DNA of 64,000 nt from Cupidesulfovibrio sp000226255 (GCF_003402415.2 NZ_AP036014.1:3286001-3350000); one strand, 5' to 3'; counted from the first letter of the stretch, positions 6,268-14,750 are shown. Notes: generated by a model not told the origin, from the letters alone. Translations and numbers: made by a program.

Positions 6268-6690
6268 ATGATCCCCATTCCCGACACCCTGAAGGCGCAC
6301 CTGGTTGCCATCTGCGCGGGGGGCGCGCTGCTTGTGGTGCTGGCCCTGCTGGGCTGGGCGCTGTGGCTGCGCGGCGATCTGGCAGCCGCACGCACAGACC
6401 TGACCGTGGAGCAGGCAGCGCACAACTCCACCCGGGCGGAGCTGGCCACGAAGATCACCGCAAACAACCTGCTGCTGGCCGACCAGCGCATGAGCAATTC
6501 CACCATTGCCGCCCTGTCCGGCCAGGTGAACGCCACGCAGGCGCTGCACCGCGAGTACGTGACACGCGAGACCGCGCGCCGGGCCATGCTGGCCAGCGCC
6601 ACCCCGCGCCCCCGAACCCCCGAAGAAACCGCCAAGGTGGTGGACAATGCGACGCGCCGCGCTGCTGCTGATATGCTTAACGATTGGTAG
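6268..6690 (+). CDS. Rz-like inner-membrane spanin
   Basis: This 140-residue protein has an N-terminal membrane helix (residues 13-34, AICAGGALLVVLALLGWALW) followed by a long helical, coiled-coil-like periplasmic part (LAAARTDLTVEQAAHNSTRA onward). That is the classic inner spanin shape. The downstream Rz1-like gene starts inside its 3' end in another frame, as in many phages. Together they should fuse inner and outer membranes after endolysin action. Confidence 0.75.
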   Translation: MIPIPDTLKAHLVAICAGGALLVVLALLGWALWLRGDLAAARTDLTVEQAAHNSTRAELATKITANNLLLADQRMSNSTIAALSGQVNATQALHREYVTRETARRAMLASATPRPRTPEETAKVVDNATRRAAADMLNDW

Positions 6691-6979
6691 CGCGGCGGGC
6701 TGCGCCACCGCGCCGCCGCAGGCCCCCACCGTGCTGACGGTGCGCCACGTGATGACCCCGTGCCCCCACCCGCCGGACATGACGGCGGACCAGCTGGCCA
6801 CCATGGCCGGGCGCGTGGACGGCAATGCGCCGTTCGACGGGCAGGGCAATGTGGACGCGCTGACGGCGCGCCACCAGGTGATCCGCACCCACGTCAAACT
6901 CCTGGAGGCGGCGTTGCGCTGTTACGATCAGCAGGCCCAGGCCGGGCAGGCTGACGAAGGGGGCGCGGATGAACGCTGA
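6647..6979 (+). CDS. Rz1-like outer-membrane spanin lipoprotein
   Basis: ATG 6647 lies 44 nt before the end of the Rz-like gene, in a different frame. The 110-residue protein has a lipoprotein signal (MRRAALLLICLTIGSAAGC, Cys19) and a Pro-rich start of the mature chain (ATAPPQAPT), both typical of Rz1. It is longer than lambda Rz1. It should pair with the preceding protein to disrupt the outer membrane. Confidence 0.75.
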   Translation: MRRAALLLICLTIGSAAGCATAPPQAPTVLTVRHVMTPCPHPPDMTADQLATMAGRVDGNAPFDGQGNVDALTARHQVIRTHVKLLEAALRCYDQQAQAGQADEGGADER

Positions 6980-7349
6980 TCTGGTTGTGCAGTGGGCGGG
7001 CGTCATCGTGCCGCTGGTGGTGCTGCTGGTGCAGGGGCTGCTGGCCTGGCTGATGTGGTCCTTGCGGCGGGAATACGTGTCCAGGGCGGACTGCGGTGCC
7101 TGCCACGGCAAGGTTGATGCGCAATTGGCCGGAGTGGACACGCGCGTCGCAGGGCTGGAGGGGGCAGTGGAAGCAGCCCCCACGTCCAAGGACATGCAGA
7201 CCGTCATGGTTCAGCTAGCCGAGATCAGCGGCGAGCTGAAGGCGGCCAACGCCCGCGCCGAAGGTCAGGCGGAACTGCTGAAATCCGTGTCCCGCCAGGT
7301 GTCCATGCTGAACGATTACCACGTCACCAAGAACGGGCGTGACCGATAG
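6969..7349 (+). CDS. DUF2730-like phage membrane protein (Mu gp25-like)
   Basis: This 126-residue protein has an N-terminal membrane helix (VIVPLVVLLVQGLLAWLMW, residues 12-30), a CGACH motif near residue 42 and a helical C-terminal part with heptad-like spacing. Position between the spanins and terminase matches DUF2730 proteins of Mu-like phages. Its ATG overlaps the end of the Rz1-like gene by 11 nt. The exact role is unknown. Confidence 0.65.
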   Translation: MNADLVVQWAGVIVPLVVLLVQGLLAWLMWSLRREYVSRADCGACHGKVDAQLAGVDTRVAGLEGAVEAAPTSKDMQTVMVQLAEISGELKAANARAEGQAELLKSVSRQVSMLNDYHVTKNGRDR

Positions 7350-7357
7350 GAGTGTCC

Positions 7358-7666
7358 ATGTCGTTTCAGAAACTGCTTACCGAAGACCGCCGCCTGTGCG
7401 TGCTGCGCCTGCTGTCCGGCGCGCCCGGCAGAGAGGCCAATCACTTCGTGCTGCGCACCGCCCTGCGCGACCTGGGCCACGCCGTCAGCCATGACGTGGT
7501 GCTGTCCGACCTCGCGTGGCTGGAGGAACAGGGACTCGTGTCCACCACCGGCGCAGGAAAGGATGGCGACCTGACCGTGGCCGCCCTGACCGGGCGCGGC
7601 CATGACGTGGCCGAAGGCGTGGCCGTGGTGCCCGGCGTGAGGCGCCCGCTGCCGGGCGACGACTAG
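7358..7666 (+). CDS. Winged-helix-like phage protein (Mu gp26-like position)
   Basis: ATG 7358 has AGGAG five nt upstream; a GTG at 7352 lies inside that site and is unlikely. The 102-residue protein reads like an ArsR-type winged helix: LCVLRLLSGAPG, HDVVLSDLAWLEEQGLVSTT, then a strand pair. Small proteins of this type sit before the terminase genes in many Mu-like prophages. Whether it binds DNA for packaging or regulation is unknown. Confidence 0.65.
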   Translation: MSFQKLLTEDRRLCVLRLLSGAPGREANHFVLRTALRDLGHAVSHDVVLSDLAWLEEQGLVSTTGAGKDGDLTVAALTGRGHDVAEGVAVVPGVRRPLPGDD

Positions 7667-7675
7667 GAGGCCACC

Positions 7676-8269
7676 ATGCCGCGCAAGTCCACCATCAAAC
7701 GCCTGCCGCCCGAGGTCCGCGAGCGCATCGGCGTGCTGTTGGGACAGGGCCGCACCCTGGACGAAATACTGAAGGCGCTGGCCGCCCTGGACGTGGACGT
7801 CAGCCGCAGCGCCCTGCACCGCTACAAGCAGAGCATCGACAAGGTGCGTGAGCGCATCGACCGCAGTCGCGCCGTGGCCGAGGCGTTGGTGCAGCGGCTG
7901 GGCGACGCCCCCGAAAGCAAGACGGCCCGCATGAACGTGGAGCTGATGCACTCGGTGATCCTGGACATCGTGTCCAATGCGGAGGCAGGCGGCACGGAAG
8001 GCGACGCGGAGGGCGGCAGCGATGACAACTCCCCCCTGAATCCCATGGGGGCCATGCTGCTGGCCAAAGCGCTGGACCACCTGACCAAGGCGTCCCGCAC
8101 CGATGCGGACCTTATCGCTCGCATCCGTGAGGAAGCCACCAAGGTGGCCACGGCAAATGCCGCAAAGGCAGCCGAAGTCGCCGGGCGTGAAAAGGGCCTC
8201 TCCCTTGAAACGGTAGAGGCCATCAAAGCGCGCATCCTTGGGGTGCGCCCGCAGGGGGCACCGGCATGA
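7676..8269 (+). CDS. Small terminase subunit, DUF3486 / Mu gp27-like
   Basis: This 197-residue protein opens with MPRKSTIKRLPPEVRERI, the characteristic start of DUF3486 proteins, then an HTH-like segment (TLDEILKALAALDVDVSRSA) and a helical oligomerisation part. It should recognise phage DNA for headful packaging. It starts 9 bp after the preceding gene with GGAGG upstream, and its stop overlaps the large terminase start. Confidence 0.85.
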   Translation: MPRKSTIKRLPPEVRERIGVLLGQGRTLDEILKALAALDVDVSRSALHRYKQSIDKVRERIDRSRAVAEALVQRLGDAPESKTARMNVELMHSVILDIVSNAEAGGTEGDAEGGSDDNSPLNPMGAMLLAKALDHLTKASRTDADLIARIREEATKVATANAAKAAEVAGREKGLSLETVEAIKARILGVRPQGAPA

Positions 8270-9951
8270 TGGCGGCCAGCGCGCAGCACACCGCCACGGT
8301 TGCGGCCATCGCGGGGCCGCCCGCCGGTCCGGTCACGGCCGAGGAGTGGCGCAAGCACCGCGAGCAGTCCCGGCAGGCCATGCCCGACGTGCTGGCCGGA
8401 CAGGAATTGCCCGACGTGCTGTTGCTGTACCAGCAGGAGACGGTGGCGGCGATCTACGAAAACGACGTCACCGTCGTTGAAAAGGGGCGGCGTACCGGCA
8501 TCACCTGGGCCGTCGGGGCTGCTGCGGTGCTCATCTCCGGTGCGGCCCGGTCAGCCGGGGGCATGGATACCCTGTACATTGGCTATTCGCACGAGATGGC
8601 AAGGGAGTTCATCGACACCTGCGCCATGTGGGCCAAGGCATTCATGCCCGCCGCGTCCGATGTGGACGAGTGCCTGTTCCGGTCCATGAAGCCCAACGGC
8701 GAGACGGAAGACATCAAGGCGTTCCGCATCACCTTTGCCAGCGGCTTCCAGATACTGGCCCTGACATCCCGCCCGCGCTCGTTGCGCGGCTATCAGGGCT
8801 TCGTCATCGGCGACGAGGCGGCCTTCCACGACGAGTTGGACGAGGTGCTGAAGTCCGCCCTGGCCCTGCTGATCTGGGGCGGCAAGGTGTGCATCATCAG
8901 CACCCACGACGGCGACGAAAACCCGTTCAACACGCTGTGCAACGATATCCGCGCCGGGCGAAAGCCGTACAAGCTGGTGCGCATCGACTTCGACCGTGCC
9001 CTGTCCGAGGGGTTGTACAAGCGCATCTGCCTGATGCGCGGCAAGGAGTGGTCGCCGGAGGCCGAGGCCGAATGGCGCAAAGGCATCTTTGCCCAATACG
9101 GAGACGGCGCGGACGAAGAACTGATGTGCATCCCCAGCCGGGGCAAAGGCGCATACCTGCCGCTGGCCCTGCTCGAGCTGCGGTCCGACCCGGACATACC
9201 CGTGGTGTGCTGGGAAATGCCCGACAGCTACGTCGCATGGCCGGAGCATCTGCGCGTGGCGGAGTGCCGGGACTGGTGTAGCGGCGTGCTGGCCCCGCTG
9301 CTGGCCCGGTGCGACCCCAACCTGCGGCATTACTTCGGGCAGGATTTCGCCCGCTCGGGTGACCTGACCGTGGTCTTTCCGCTGGCCGTGGACCAGAAGC
9401 TGGTGCGCCGCGCTCCGTTCGTGCTTGAGGTGCGTAACGTCCCGTTCGACCAGCAGCGCCAGGCGCTGTGGTACCTGATAGACCGCCTGCCCCTGTTTAC
9501 CGCCGGGGCCATGGACGCCTCGGGCAACGGGGCGCATGTGGCGGAACTGACCGCGCAGGAGTACGGGCTTGGCCGCATCGCCCAGGTGAAGATGACGGAG
9601 AACTGGTACCGCGAGAACATGCCCCGCTACAAGGCAGCGTTCGAGGATGGCACGATAGTCATCCCTCGCGATGCCAACGTGATTGCCGACCACCGGGCCT
9701 TCAAGCTGGTGCGTGGCGTGGGCAGGCTGCCCGACGCGGACACATCGAACGACAAGACAAAGGGCAAGAAAGCCAAGCGCCACGGCGACAGCGGCATAGC
9801 TGGGGTGCTGGCCTATGCCGCCACCTGCGCCGAAGTCATGGAATACGCCTACGAACCCGCACAACCCACGGGGGCTGGCCCCCGATACGACGACGACCCG
9901 GACGATGCGCGGGATGCACCCCGCGCGCGCTTCGGCAAGGGGGCATACTGA
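8266..9951 (+). CDS. Large terminase subunit, Mu gp28-like
   Basis: This 561-residue protein (561 from ATG 8266, or one fewer from ATG 8269) has a Walker A-like segment VEKGRRTGITW near residue 72, a Walker B-type GFVIGDEAAF near residue 180, and nuclease-domain acids in FGQDFARSGDLT near residue 360 and AMDASGNG near residue 420. It powers packaging and cuts the DNA. Start and stop both overlap neighbouring genes. Confidence 0.9.
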   Translation: MMAASAQHTATVAAIAGPPAGPVTAEEWRKHREQSRQAMPDVLAGQELPDVLLLYQQETVAAIYENDVTVVEKGRRTGITWAVGAAAVLISGAARSAGGMDTLYIGYSHEMAREFIDTCAMWAKAFMPAASDVDECLFRSMKPNGETEDIKAFRITFASGFQILALTSRPRSLRGYQGFVIGDEAAFHDELDEVLKSALALLIWGGKVCIISTHDGDENPFNTLCNDIRAGRKPYKLVRIDFDRALSEGLYKRICLMRGKEWSPEAEAEWRKGIFAQYGDGADEELMCIPSRGKGAYLPLALLELRSDPDIPVVCWEMPDSYVAWPEHLRVAECRDWCSGVLAPLLARCDPNLRHYFGQDFARSGDLTVVFPLAVDQKLVRRAPFVLEVRNVPFDQQRQALWYLIDRLPLFTAGAMDASGNGAHVAELTAQEYGLGRIAQVKMTENWYRENMPRYKAAFEDGTIVIPRDANVIADHRAFKLVRGVGRLPDADTSNDKTKGKKAKRHGDSGIAGVLAYAATCAEVMEYAYEPAQPTGAGPRYDDDPDDARDAPRARFGKGAY

Positions 9952-11534
9952 TGCTGTACGATCACCTGGGCAGGGCCGTGGACACGGGCAGGCTGCGCGA
10001 CGAGGAAGCAGGGCCGACGCTTACCGGCGTGCGGCAAATCATATCCGGCCACCCCGCTCAGGGGATGACCCCGGAACGGCTGGCCGCCATCCTGCGCGAC
10101 GCGGAAAACGGCGACCCGCTGCAATACCTGGAGCTGGCCGAGGAGATGGAAGAGAAGGACATGCACTACCGGTCGGTGCTGGGCACCCGCCGGTTGCAGG
10201 TTTCCGGGCTGCCCATCACCGTGGTGGCCGCCAGCGACGACAAGGCCGACGTGGCCGCCGCAGACCTGGTGCGCGAATGGCTGGAATGGGACGAGGCGCA
10301 GTTCGCCCTGTTCGACGTGCTGGACGGCATCGGCAAGGGCTTCAGCTGCACCGAGATCGTGTGGGAAACCAGCGGCAGGCACTGGATGCCCAAGGCGCTG
10401 ATATGGCGCGACCCGCGCTGGTTCCGGTTCGACCCCGCCGACGGCCACACGCTGCGCCTGCTGGACGCGGGGGGGCAACTGCTGCCCCTGACGCCCTTCA
10501 AGTACATCACCCACATACACAAGACCAAAAGCGGCCTGCCCATCCGGGGCGGGCTGGCCTACGCCATCTCGTGGGGGTGGCTGTTCAAGAACTTCGACAT
10601 CAAGTCGTGGGTGCAGTTCGCCGAGGTGTTCGGGCATCCGCTGCGGGTGGGCAAGTACGACGGGTCCGCAAGCGAATCGGACAAGGCGGCTCTGCTGCGT
10701 GCAGTGCGCAACATCGCGCGCGACGCGGCGGCCATCATTCCGGCCTCGATGCAGATAGACTTCATCGAAGCCAAGATGTCCGGCAACATCGACCTGTTCG
10801 AGAAACTGGCCGCGTTCCTTGACCGGCAGGTTTCCAAGGCGGTGCTGGGCCAGACAGGCACCACGGACACCGGCCAGCACGTGGGCACGGCCAATGCCCA
10901 CGAACAGGTGCGCGAGGACATCGAACAGAGCGACGCGGCCCAGCTGGCCGCCACGCTCAACCGCGACCTGGTGCGCCCGCTGGTGGACCTGAACCTGGGG
11001 CCGCGCCTGCGGTATCCGCGTCTGCGCATTGCACGGCAGGATGCCGAGGACATGGCCGCGCTGGTGGTGGCGCTGAAAGAACTGGTGCCCCTTGGCCTGC
11101 GCGTTGAGGCCAGCGTGGTCCGCGACAAGTTCGGCCTGCCTGAACCCGCCGAAGGTGCCGAGGTGCTGATGCCCCAGGCCATCGCCCAGCCCGCACCGGA
11201 ACAGGAAGCGGCCCCGCAGCGGGCAGCGCACGCGGCTCGGCCGGGCGGGGGCAACGAAGATACGGACGCGCTGGACATGCTGGCTGACGAGGCCCTGGCG
11301 GACTGGCAGCCGCTGGTGCAGGGCATGGTGGACCCGATCCGGAAACTGCTGGACGAGTGCGCCACGCACGATGAGTTCCTGCGCCGCCTGCCCGAAGTCG
11401 TCACCGCACAGGACACCGCAGCCCTGACAGAAGCGCTGGCGCGGGCGCTGTTTGTTGCCAAGCTGGCAGGGCTTACCGGCGCGCCTGTCCAGGCCATCGG
11501 CGGTGACGGGGATGCGGGTGGCGGTAATGCTTGA
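9951..11534 (+). CDS. Portal protein, DUF935 / Mu gp29-like
   Basis: ATG 9951 overlaps the terminase stop (TGATG). The 527-residue protein has DUF935-type blocks: TPERLAAILRDAENGDPLQY, then DMHYRSVLGTRR, then the WGWLFKNFDIKSWVQFAEVF region with GHPLRVGKYD. It forms the dodecameric portal through which DNA enters the head. The Ala/Pro-rich stretch near residues 407-435 is probably a linker before a C-terminal helical part. Confidence 0.9.
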   Translation: MLYDHLGRAVDTGRLRDEEAGPTLTGVRQIISGHPAQGMTPERLAAILRDAENGDPLQYLELAEEMEEKDMHYRSVLGTRRLQVSGLPITVVAASDDKADVAAADLVREWLEWDEAQFALFDVLDGIGKGFSCTEIVWETSGRHWMPKALIWRDPRWFRFDPADGHTLRLLDAGGQLLPLTPFKYITHIHKTKSGLPIRGGLAYAISWGWLFKNFDIKSWVQFAEVFGHPLRVGKYDGSASESDKAALLRAVRNIARDAAAIIPASMQIDFIEAKMSGNIDLFEKLAAFLDRQVSKAVLGQTGTTDTGQHVGTANAHEQVREDIEQSDAAQLAATLNRDLVRPLVDLNLGPRLRYPRLRIARQDAEDMAALVVALKELVPLGLRVEASVVRDKFGLPEPAEGAEVLMPQAIAQPAPEQEAAPQRAAHAARPGGGNEDTDALDMLADEALADWQPLVQGMVDPIRKLLDECATHDEFLRRLPEVVTAQDTAALTEALARALFVAKLAGLTGAPVQAIGGDGDAGGGNA

Positions 11535-12813
11535 GATGCGCCCGCTGCCGCCCGAGGAGGCCGTGGCCTACTTCAAGGCCAAGGGCTACCAACTGCCTGC
11601 AACATGGGCCTGGCAGGACATGTGGCAAGAGGCGCACGCCACGGCCTTTACCGTGGCCAAGTCCGCAGGGTTCGACATTCTGGGTGATGTGCATGGGCAG
11701 GTGCTGAAGTCGCTGGAGCAGGGCCAGACCTTTCGCGACTTCCAGCGCGAACTGACGCCCCTTTTGCAGGCCAAGGGCTGGTGGGGCCGCAAGGAACTGC
11801 CGGACCCGGCAACCGGCGAGGTGCGCGAGGTGCAGCTGGGCAGCCCGCGCCGCCTGCGCACCATCTACGACGTGAACCTGCGCACGGCCCATGCGTCCGG
11901 AGCGTGGGCGCGCGTGCAGCGCACCAAGGACCGCCGCCCCTTCCTGCGGTACGTGGCCATCCTGGACCGACGCACCAGGCCGGACCATCGGGGGTGGCAC
12001 GGCGTGGTGCTTCCGGCTGATGATCCGTGGTGGGATACGCACTACCCGCCCAACGGCTGGCGTTGCCGGTGCACCGTCCAGCAACTGGGGCAGCGGGACA
12101 TGGACCGCTACGGCTACACGGTAAGCGAAGCACCGCCCCGCCCCATGCTGCCCTGGGAGAACCCGCGCACGGGTGAGCGGGTGATGGTGCCCAAGGGCAT
12201 CGACCCCGGCTGGGCCTACAACCCCGGCAAGGCCGCCCTGGAACATCATGCGGCGCGAACCCTGATGGACAAGCTGGCGCCGCTGCCGCCGACCGTCGCG
12301 GCGTGGGCCATGGCAGAATCCGCAGGGTTCGTGCTGCCCGCGTTGGAAAAGGACTATGCGGCATGGATTGGCGAGGTGGGCAAGCGGGCGGGTAGCGGCG
12401 CGTTCAGGGCCACGGGCGAGCGCCGGGTGGTCGGGGCGCTCTCGCCAGGTGTCCTGTCGTTCCTTCAGGAGCGCGAGATCACGCCCGCGTCGGGGGCCAT
12501 CACCATCGCAGACGGCGACGTGCTGCACATGCAGCGCAGCGCCAAGGGCAGCAAGCTGCCTGCCGCCACGCTGGCCAGCCTGCCCGGCATGCTTGCCAGG
12601 CCGCAGGCCGTGCTGTGGGACAGGCAGGACCCCGGACTGGTCTACGTGTGGAGCGCGGGCGATGCCGCAGAGAAGGTCATCGTGAAGGTGAACTACGCCA
12701 CGCGGGTAGCCCGGCAGAAGGTGACGACCAACAGCGTGCGCAGCGGGCGCACGACGAGCGCCGCCGAGCTGCGCAACAGGGGCCGTTATGACCTGGTGGA
12801 GGGGGATGTGTGA
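11527..12813 (+). CDS. MuF-type head morphogenesis protein with toxin-like nuclease C-terminus
   Basis: ATG 11527 is chosen (428 residues); ATG 11512 is an in-frame alternative, and the gene overlaps the portal stop. Residues 110-190 hold the MuF domain (DVNLRTAHASGAW, LDRRTRPDHRGWHG, NGWRCRC). Residues ~286-428 look like a PBECR2-type domain (Barnase/EndoU/ColicinE5-D/RelE-like nuclease), with GERRVVGALSPGV, DGDVLHMQRSAKGSKLP and KVIVKVNYATR. MuF proteins enter the head in few copies and can carry effector domains that are injected. The toxin assignment is by pattern memory and needs a profile search. Confidence 0.85.
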   Translation: MLEMRPLPPEEAVAYFKAKGYQLPATWAWQDMWQEAHATAFTVAKSAGFDILGDVHGQVLKSLEQGQTFRDFQRELTPLLQAKGWWGRKELPDPATGEVREVQLGSPRRLRTIYDVNLRTAHASGAWARVQRTKDRRPFLRYVAILDRRTRPDHRGWHGVVLPADDPWWDTHYPPNGWRCRCTVQQLGQRDMDRYGYTVSEAPPRPMLPWENPRTGERVMVPKGIDPGWAYNPGKAALEHHAARTLMDKLAPLPPTVAAWAMAESAGFVLPALEKDYAAWIGEVGKRAGSGAFRATGERRVVGALSPGVLSFLQEREITPASGAITIADGDVLHMQRSAKGSKLPAATLASLPGMLARPQAVLWDRQDPGLVYVWSAGDAAEKVIVKVNYATRVARQKVTTNSVRSGRTTSAAELRNRGRYDLVEGDV

Positions 12814-13028
12814 TGATGCAGGCCGCGCCGACGGGGGAACGCCACCCCCCTTTCGCGTCTCCGCTGCCTGGGCGGAGTATGGCGGGCCGAAGCGATTTCG
12901 CGGCCAGCGCCGGGCGCGGTACCTGTATGAACTACATACGGCGGCTCGAAACCCTGCGCAAGAGCGCATCGCGCGAAAACGGCCCCTGCGCCCCTGATTT
13001 TTTCGATGTGGCCGCTTGTCCGGCCTGA
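12813..13028 (+). CDS. Possible small coupled gene, unknown function
   Basis: ATG 12813 overlaps the MuF stop (TGATG), and a second ATG follows at once. It would give a 71-residue protein rich in Pro, Arg and Ala, without a clear domain (SGRGTC-like tail region, ENGPCAPDFFDVAACPA at the end). The stop-start overlap favours translation, and a partner of the MuF toxin-like region (for example an immunity protein) would be expected here. Low complexity makes it uncertain. Confidence 0.3.
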   Translation: MMQAAPTGERHPPFASPLPGRSMAGRSDFAASAGRGTCMNYIRRLETLRKSASRENGPCAPDFFDVAACPA

Positions 13029-13050
13029 CAGGGCATCGCGCCGCAAATAG

Positions 13051-13072
13051 CGTTCATGAACGTTCATGAACG
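13051..13072. promoter_or_regulatory. 22-nt double palindrome, candidate regulator site
   Basis: CGTTCATGAACG is a perfect palindrome and occurs twice, sharing CG, so the whole 22-nt stretch is also a perfect palindrome. It lies about 75 nt upstream of the late-type motif at 13147. Confidence 0.5.
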
Positions 13073-13146
13073 CATCCCGCGCGTGCTCGGGCAGCATGCG
13101 CGGCCCCGCCCCCCGCAGCTTCCCCTCCGCCTCATGTTGTAAAGGG

Positions 13147-13159
13147 CTTTAAAAGACGC
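13147..13159 (+). promoter_or_regulatory. Shared 13-nt motif, candidate late-promoter element (capsid block)
   Basis: CTTTAAAAGACGC is identical to 5243-5255 and stands 29 nt before the protease/scaffold gene. Confidence 0.5.
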
Positions 13160-13188
13160 CGCTACGCCATGCGCCCTAGAAGGGGCGC

Positions 13189-14340
13189 ATGGACACCACA
13201 CACGATACCCCCCAGATGCTGGCATGCCACGCCGTGGCCATGGGCCAGCCGTCGGACGGCGGCACGGTCACTCCCCCGGAGTGGGTGCAACTGCTCCCGG
13301 CTGGTGTTTTCCGTGGCCGTGACGGCCGTGGCCCGTACCGCAACGACGACCCCGAAGGCATCGTCCGGGCCACCATGGCCTATCAGGCCGGTGCCGACAT
13401 CCCCATCGACTACGACCACCAGTTGGTCTTTTCCGAAGTGAACGGCCAGCCCGCCATTGCCGCCGCCTGGATCAGCCAGTTGGAAGCGCGCAACGGCGAG
13501 GTGTGGGGCCGCGTGACGTGGACCGACAAGGCCGCTGCCCACGTGGCCAGCCGCGAGTACCGCTACCTGTCCCCGGTGTTCGAGCATGGCCGGAAGGACG
13601 GGCGCATCAGCCGCATCGAATCGGTCGCGCTGACCAACCAGCCCAACTTGCTGATTACCGCCATAGCCTCCCGCCGCGCGCTGCGGTCGCCATCCGCAGG
13701 GTTCGCAGACTCGCCTGACGACTGCCGCATTGGCGAAGAGGCTCAACCCCCCACCAGAGGAGAAGACATGGACCTCAAGAAAACGCTTGCCAGCATTCTC
13801 GGCCTGTCCCCGGACAGCGCCGACGATGCCGTGGCGGCCAAGGTACAGGGCCTCGTCACCGCAGCGCACAGCGCCAACGCGGGGCTGGTTGCCATCGCCA
13901 AGGCCGTCGAGGTGCCGGACGATGCCGCACCCGGCGTCATCGCCGACCAGGTGCGCGCCGTGGCCAGCCGGGCGGCCACCCCCGACCCGGCCAAGTTCGT
14001 GCCCATCGCCATGTACCAGGAGACGGCCAACAACCTGTCGAGCCTGCGCAACGAGGTGGCCGCCACCAAGGCCAAGGACCTGGTGGACCAGGCCAAGGCG
14101 GCCCACAAGGTCACCCCGGCCATGGAAGGATGGGCGTCCGACTACGCCACCAAGGACCCCGAGGGGTTCAAGGCGTGGATGTCCGCATCCGTCGCCGTGG
14201 TGACGCCCGGACCCGACGCGACCGCCGGTGGTCCGCCCCAGGGCGGCGGCAAGCTGACCGACACGGACCGCGCGATCTGCGCGCAGCTGGGCCTCTCGGA
14301 AGAGGACTACGTGAAGAACATCGGCAAGGAGGGTGCGTAA
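13189..14340 (+). CDS. Mu I-like prohead protease with C-terminal scaffold
   Basis: This 383-residue protein carries the Mu gpI (gp32-like) pattern: PPEWVQLLPAGVF, DIPIDYDHQLVF, AAAWISQLE, then SREYRYLSPVFEH and SVALTNQPN in the first 165 residues. These belong to the phage prohead protease. The rest is helical and scaffold-like and ends in a conserved-looking AQLGLSEEDYVKNIGKEGA. An internal ATG at 13768 gives the scaffold alone. ATG 13189 is the first start after the 13-nt motif. Confidence 0.88.
   Translation: MDTTHDTPQMLACHAVAMGQPSDGGTVTPPEWVQLLPAGVFRGRDGRGPYRNDDPEGIVRATMAYQAGADIPIDYDHQLVFSEVNGQPAIAAAWISQLEARNGEVWGRVTWTDKAAAHVASREYRYLSPVFEHGRKDGRISRIESVALTNQPNLLITAIASRRALRSPSAGFADSPDDCRIGEEAQPPTRGEDMDLKKTLASILGLSPDSADDAVAAKVQGLVTAAHSANAGLVAIAKAVEVPDDAAPGVIADQVRAVASRAATPDPAKFVPIAMYQETANNLSSLRNEVAATKAKDLVDQAKAAHKVTPAMEGWASDYATKDPEGFKAWMSASVAVVTPGPDATAGGPPQGGGKLTDTDRAICAQLGLSEEDYVKNIGKEGA
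13768..14340 (+). CDS. Nested scaffold protein, Mu Z-like, in-frame internal start
   Basis: ATG 13768 (Met194 of the protease) is preceded by AGAGGAGAAG, a stronger ribosome-binding site than that of the full gene. The product would be 190 residues, starting MDLKKTLASILGLSPDSAD, and consists only of the helical scaffold region. In Mu, protein Z is made in the same way from inside gene I. Confidence 0.75.
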   Translation: MDLKKTLASILGLSPDSADDAVAAKVQGLVTAAHSANAGLVAIAKAVEVPDDAAPGVIADQVRAVASRAATPDPAKFVPIAMYQETANNLSSLRNEVAATKAKDLVDQAKAAHKVTPAMEGWASDYATKDPEGFKAWMSASVAVVTPGPDATAGGPPQGGGKLTDTDRAICAQLGLSEEDYVKNIGKEGA

Positions 14341-14742
14341 ATGGCAGCCCTGACCAAGGACAGAGACACCCTGCGCCGCGATGACGCGCGCTACGAGTAT
14401 CCCGTGGCCGCGACCACCAGGCTGCACGCGGGTGGCCTGGTGGCCCTGAACGCCAGCGGCTTTGCGGTGCCCGCGTCCGCCGTGCCCACGCTGACCGTCA
14501 TGGGCTGGTCCGTCTCCCCGGCAGACAACAGCACCGGCGCGGATGGCGACATCAATGTGCTTACCGAGACGCGCGGCGCGATCAAGCTGGCCAACGACGG
14601 CAGCATCACCCGCGCCCACGTGGGCAAGAAGGCCTACGCCGTGGATGACCAGACCGTGGCGGCCACCGACGGCAGCGGGGCGCGCCCCGCCGCCGGGATC
14701 ATCAAGGACCTGGACGCCTCGGGCGTGTGGGTCGGGTTCTAG
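14341..14742 (+). CDS. Capsid decoration/stabilisation protein candidate
   Basis: This 133-residue protein starts immediately after the protease stop. It is beta-rich and Ala/Gly/Thr-rich, with YPVAATTRLHAGGLVALN and KKAYAVDDQTVAATDG. That pattern and its position between scaffold and major capsid fit the small head decoration proteins of Mu-like (B3-type) phages. The assignment rests on position and general character. Confidence 0.65.
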   Translation: MAALTKDRDTLRRDDARYEYPVAATTRLHAGGLVALNASGFAVPASAVPTLTVMGWSVSPADNSTGADGDINVLTETRGAIKLANDGSITRAHVGKKAYAVDDQTVAATDGSGARPAAGIIKDLDASGVWVGF

Positions 14743-14750
14743 GAGACACC

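Noticed and set aside
8551..9864. 437-codon frame opposite the large terminase gene
   Set aside because: It is the antisense shadow of a well-supported terminase gene, with His/Gly/Gln-rich composition and no family pattern.
13051..13072. Short repeat as a CRISPR array
   Set aside because: Only two overlapping palindromes without spacers are present; no array exists in the window.
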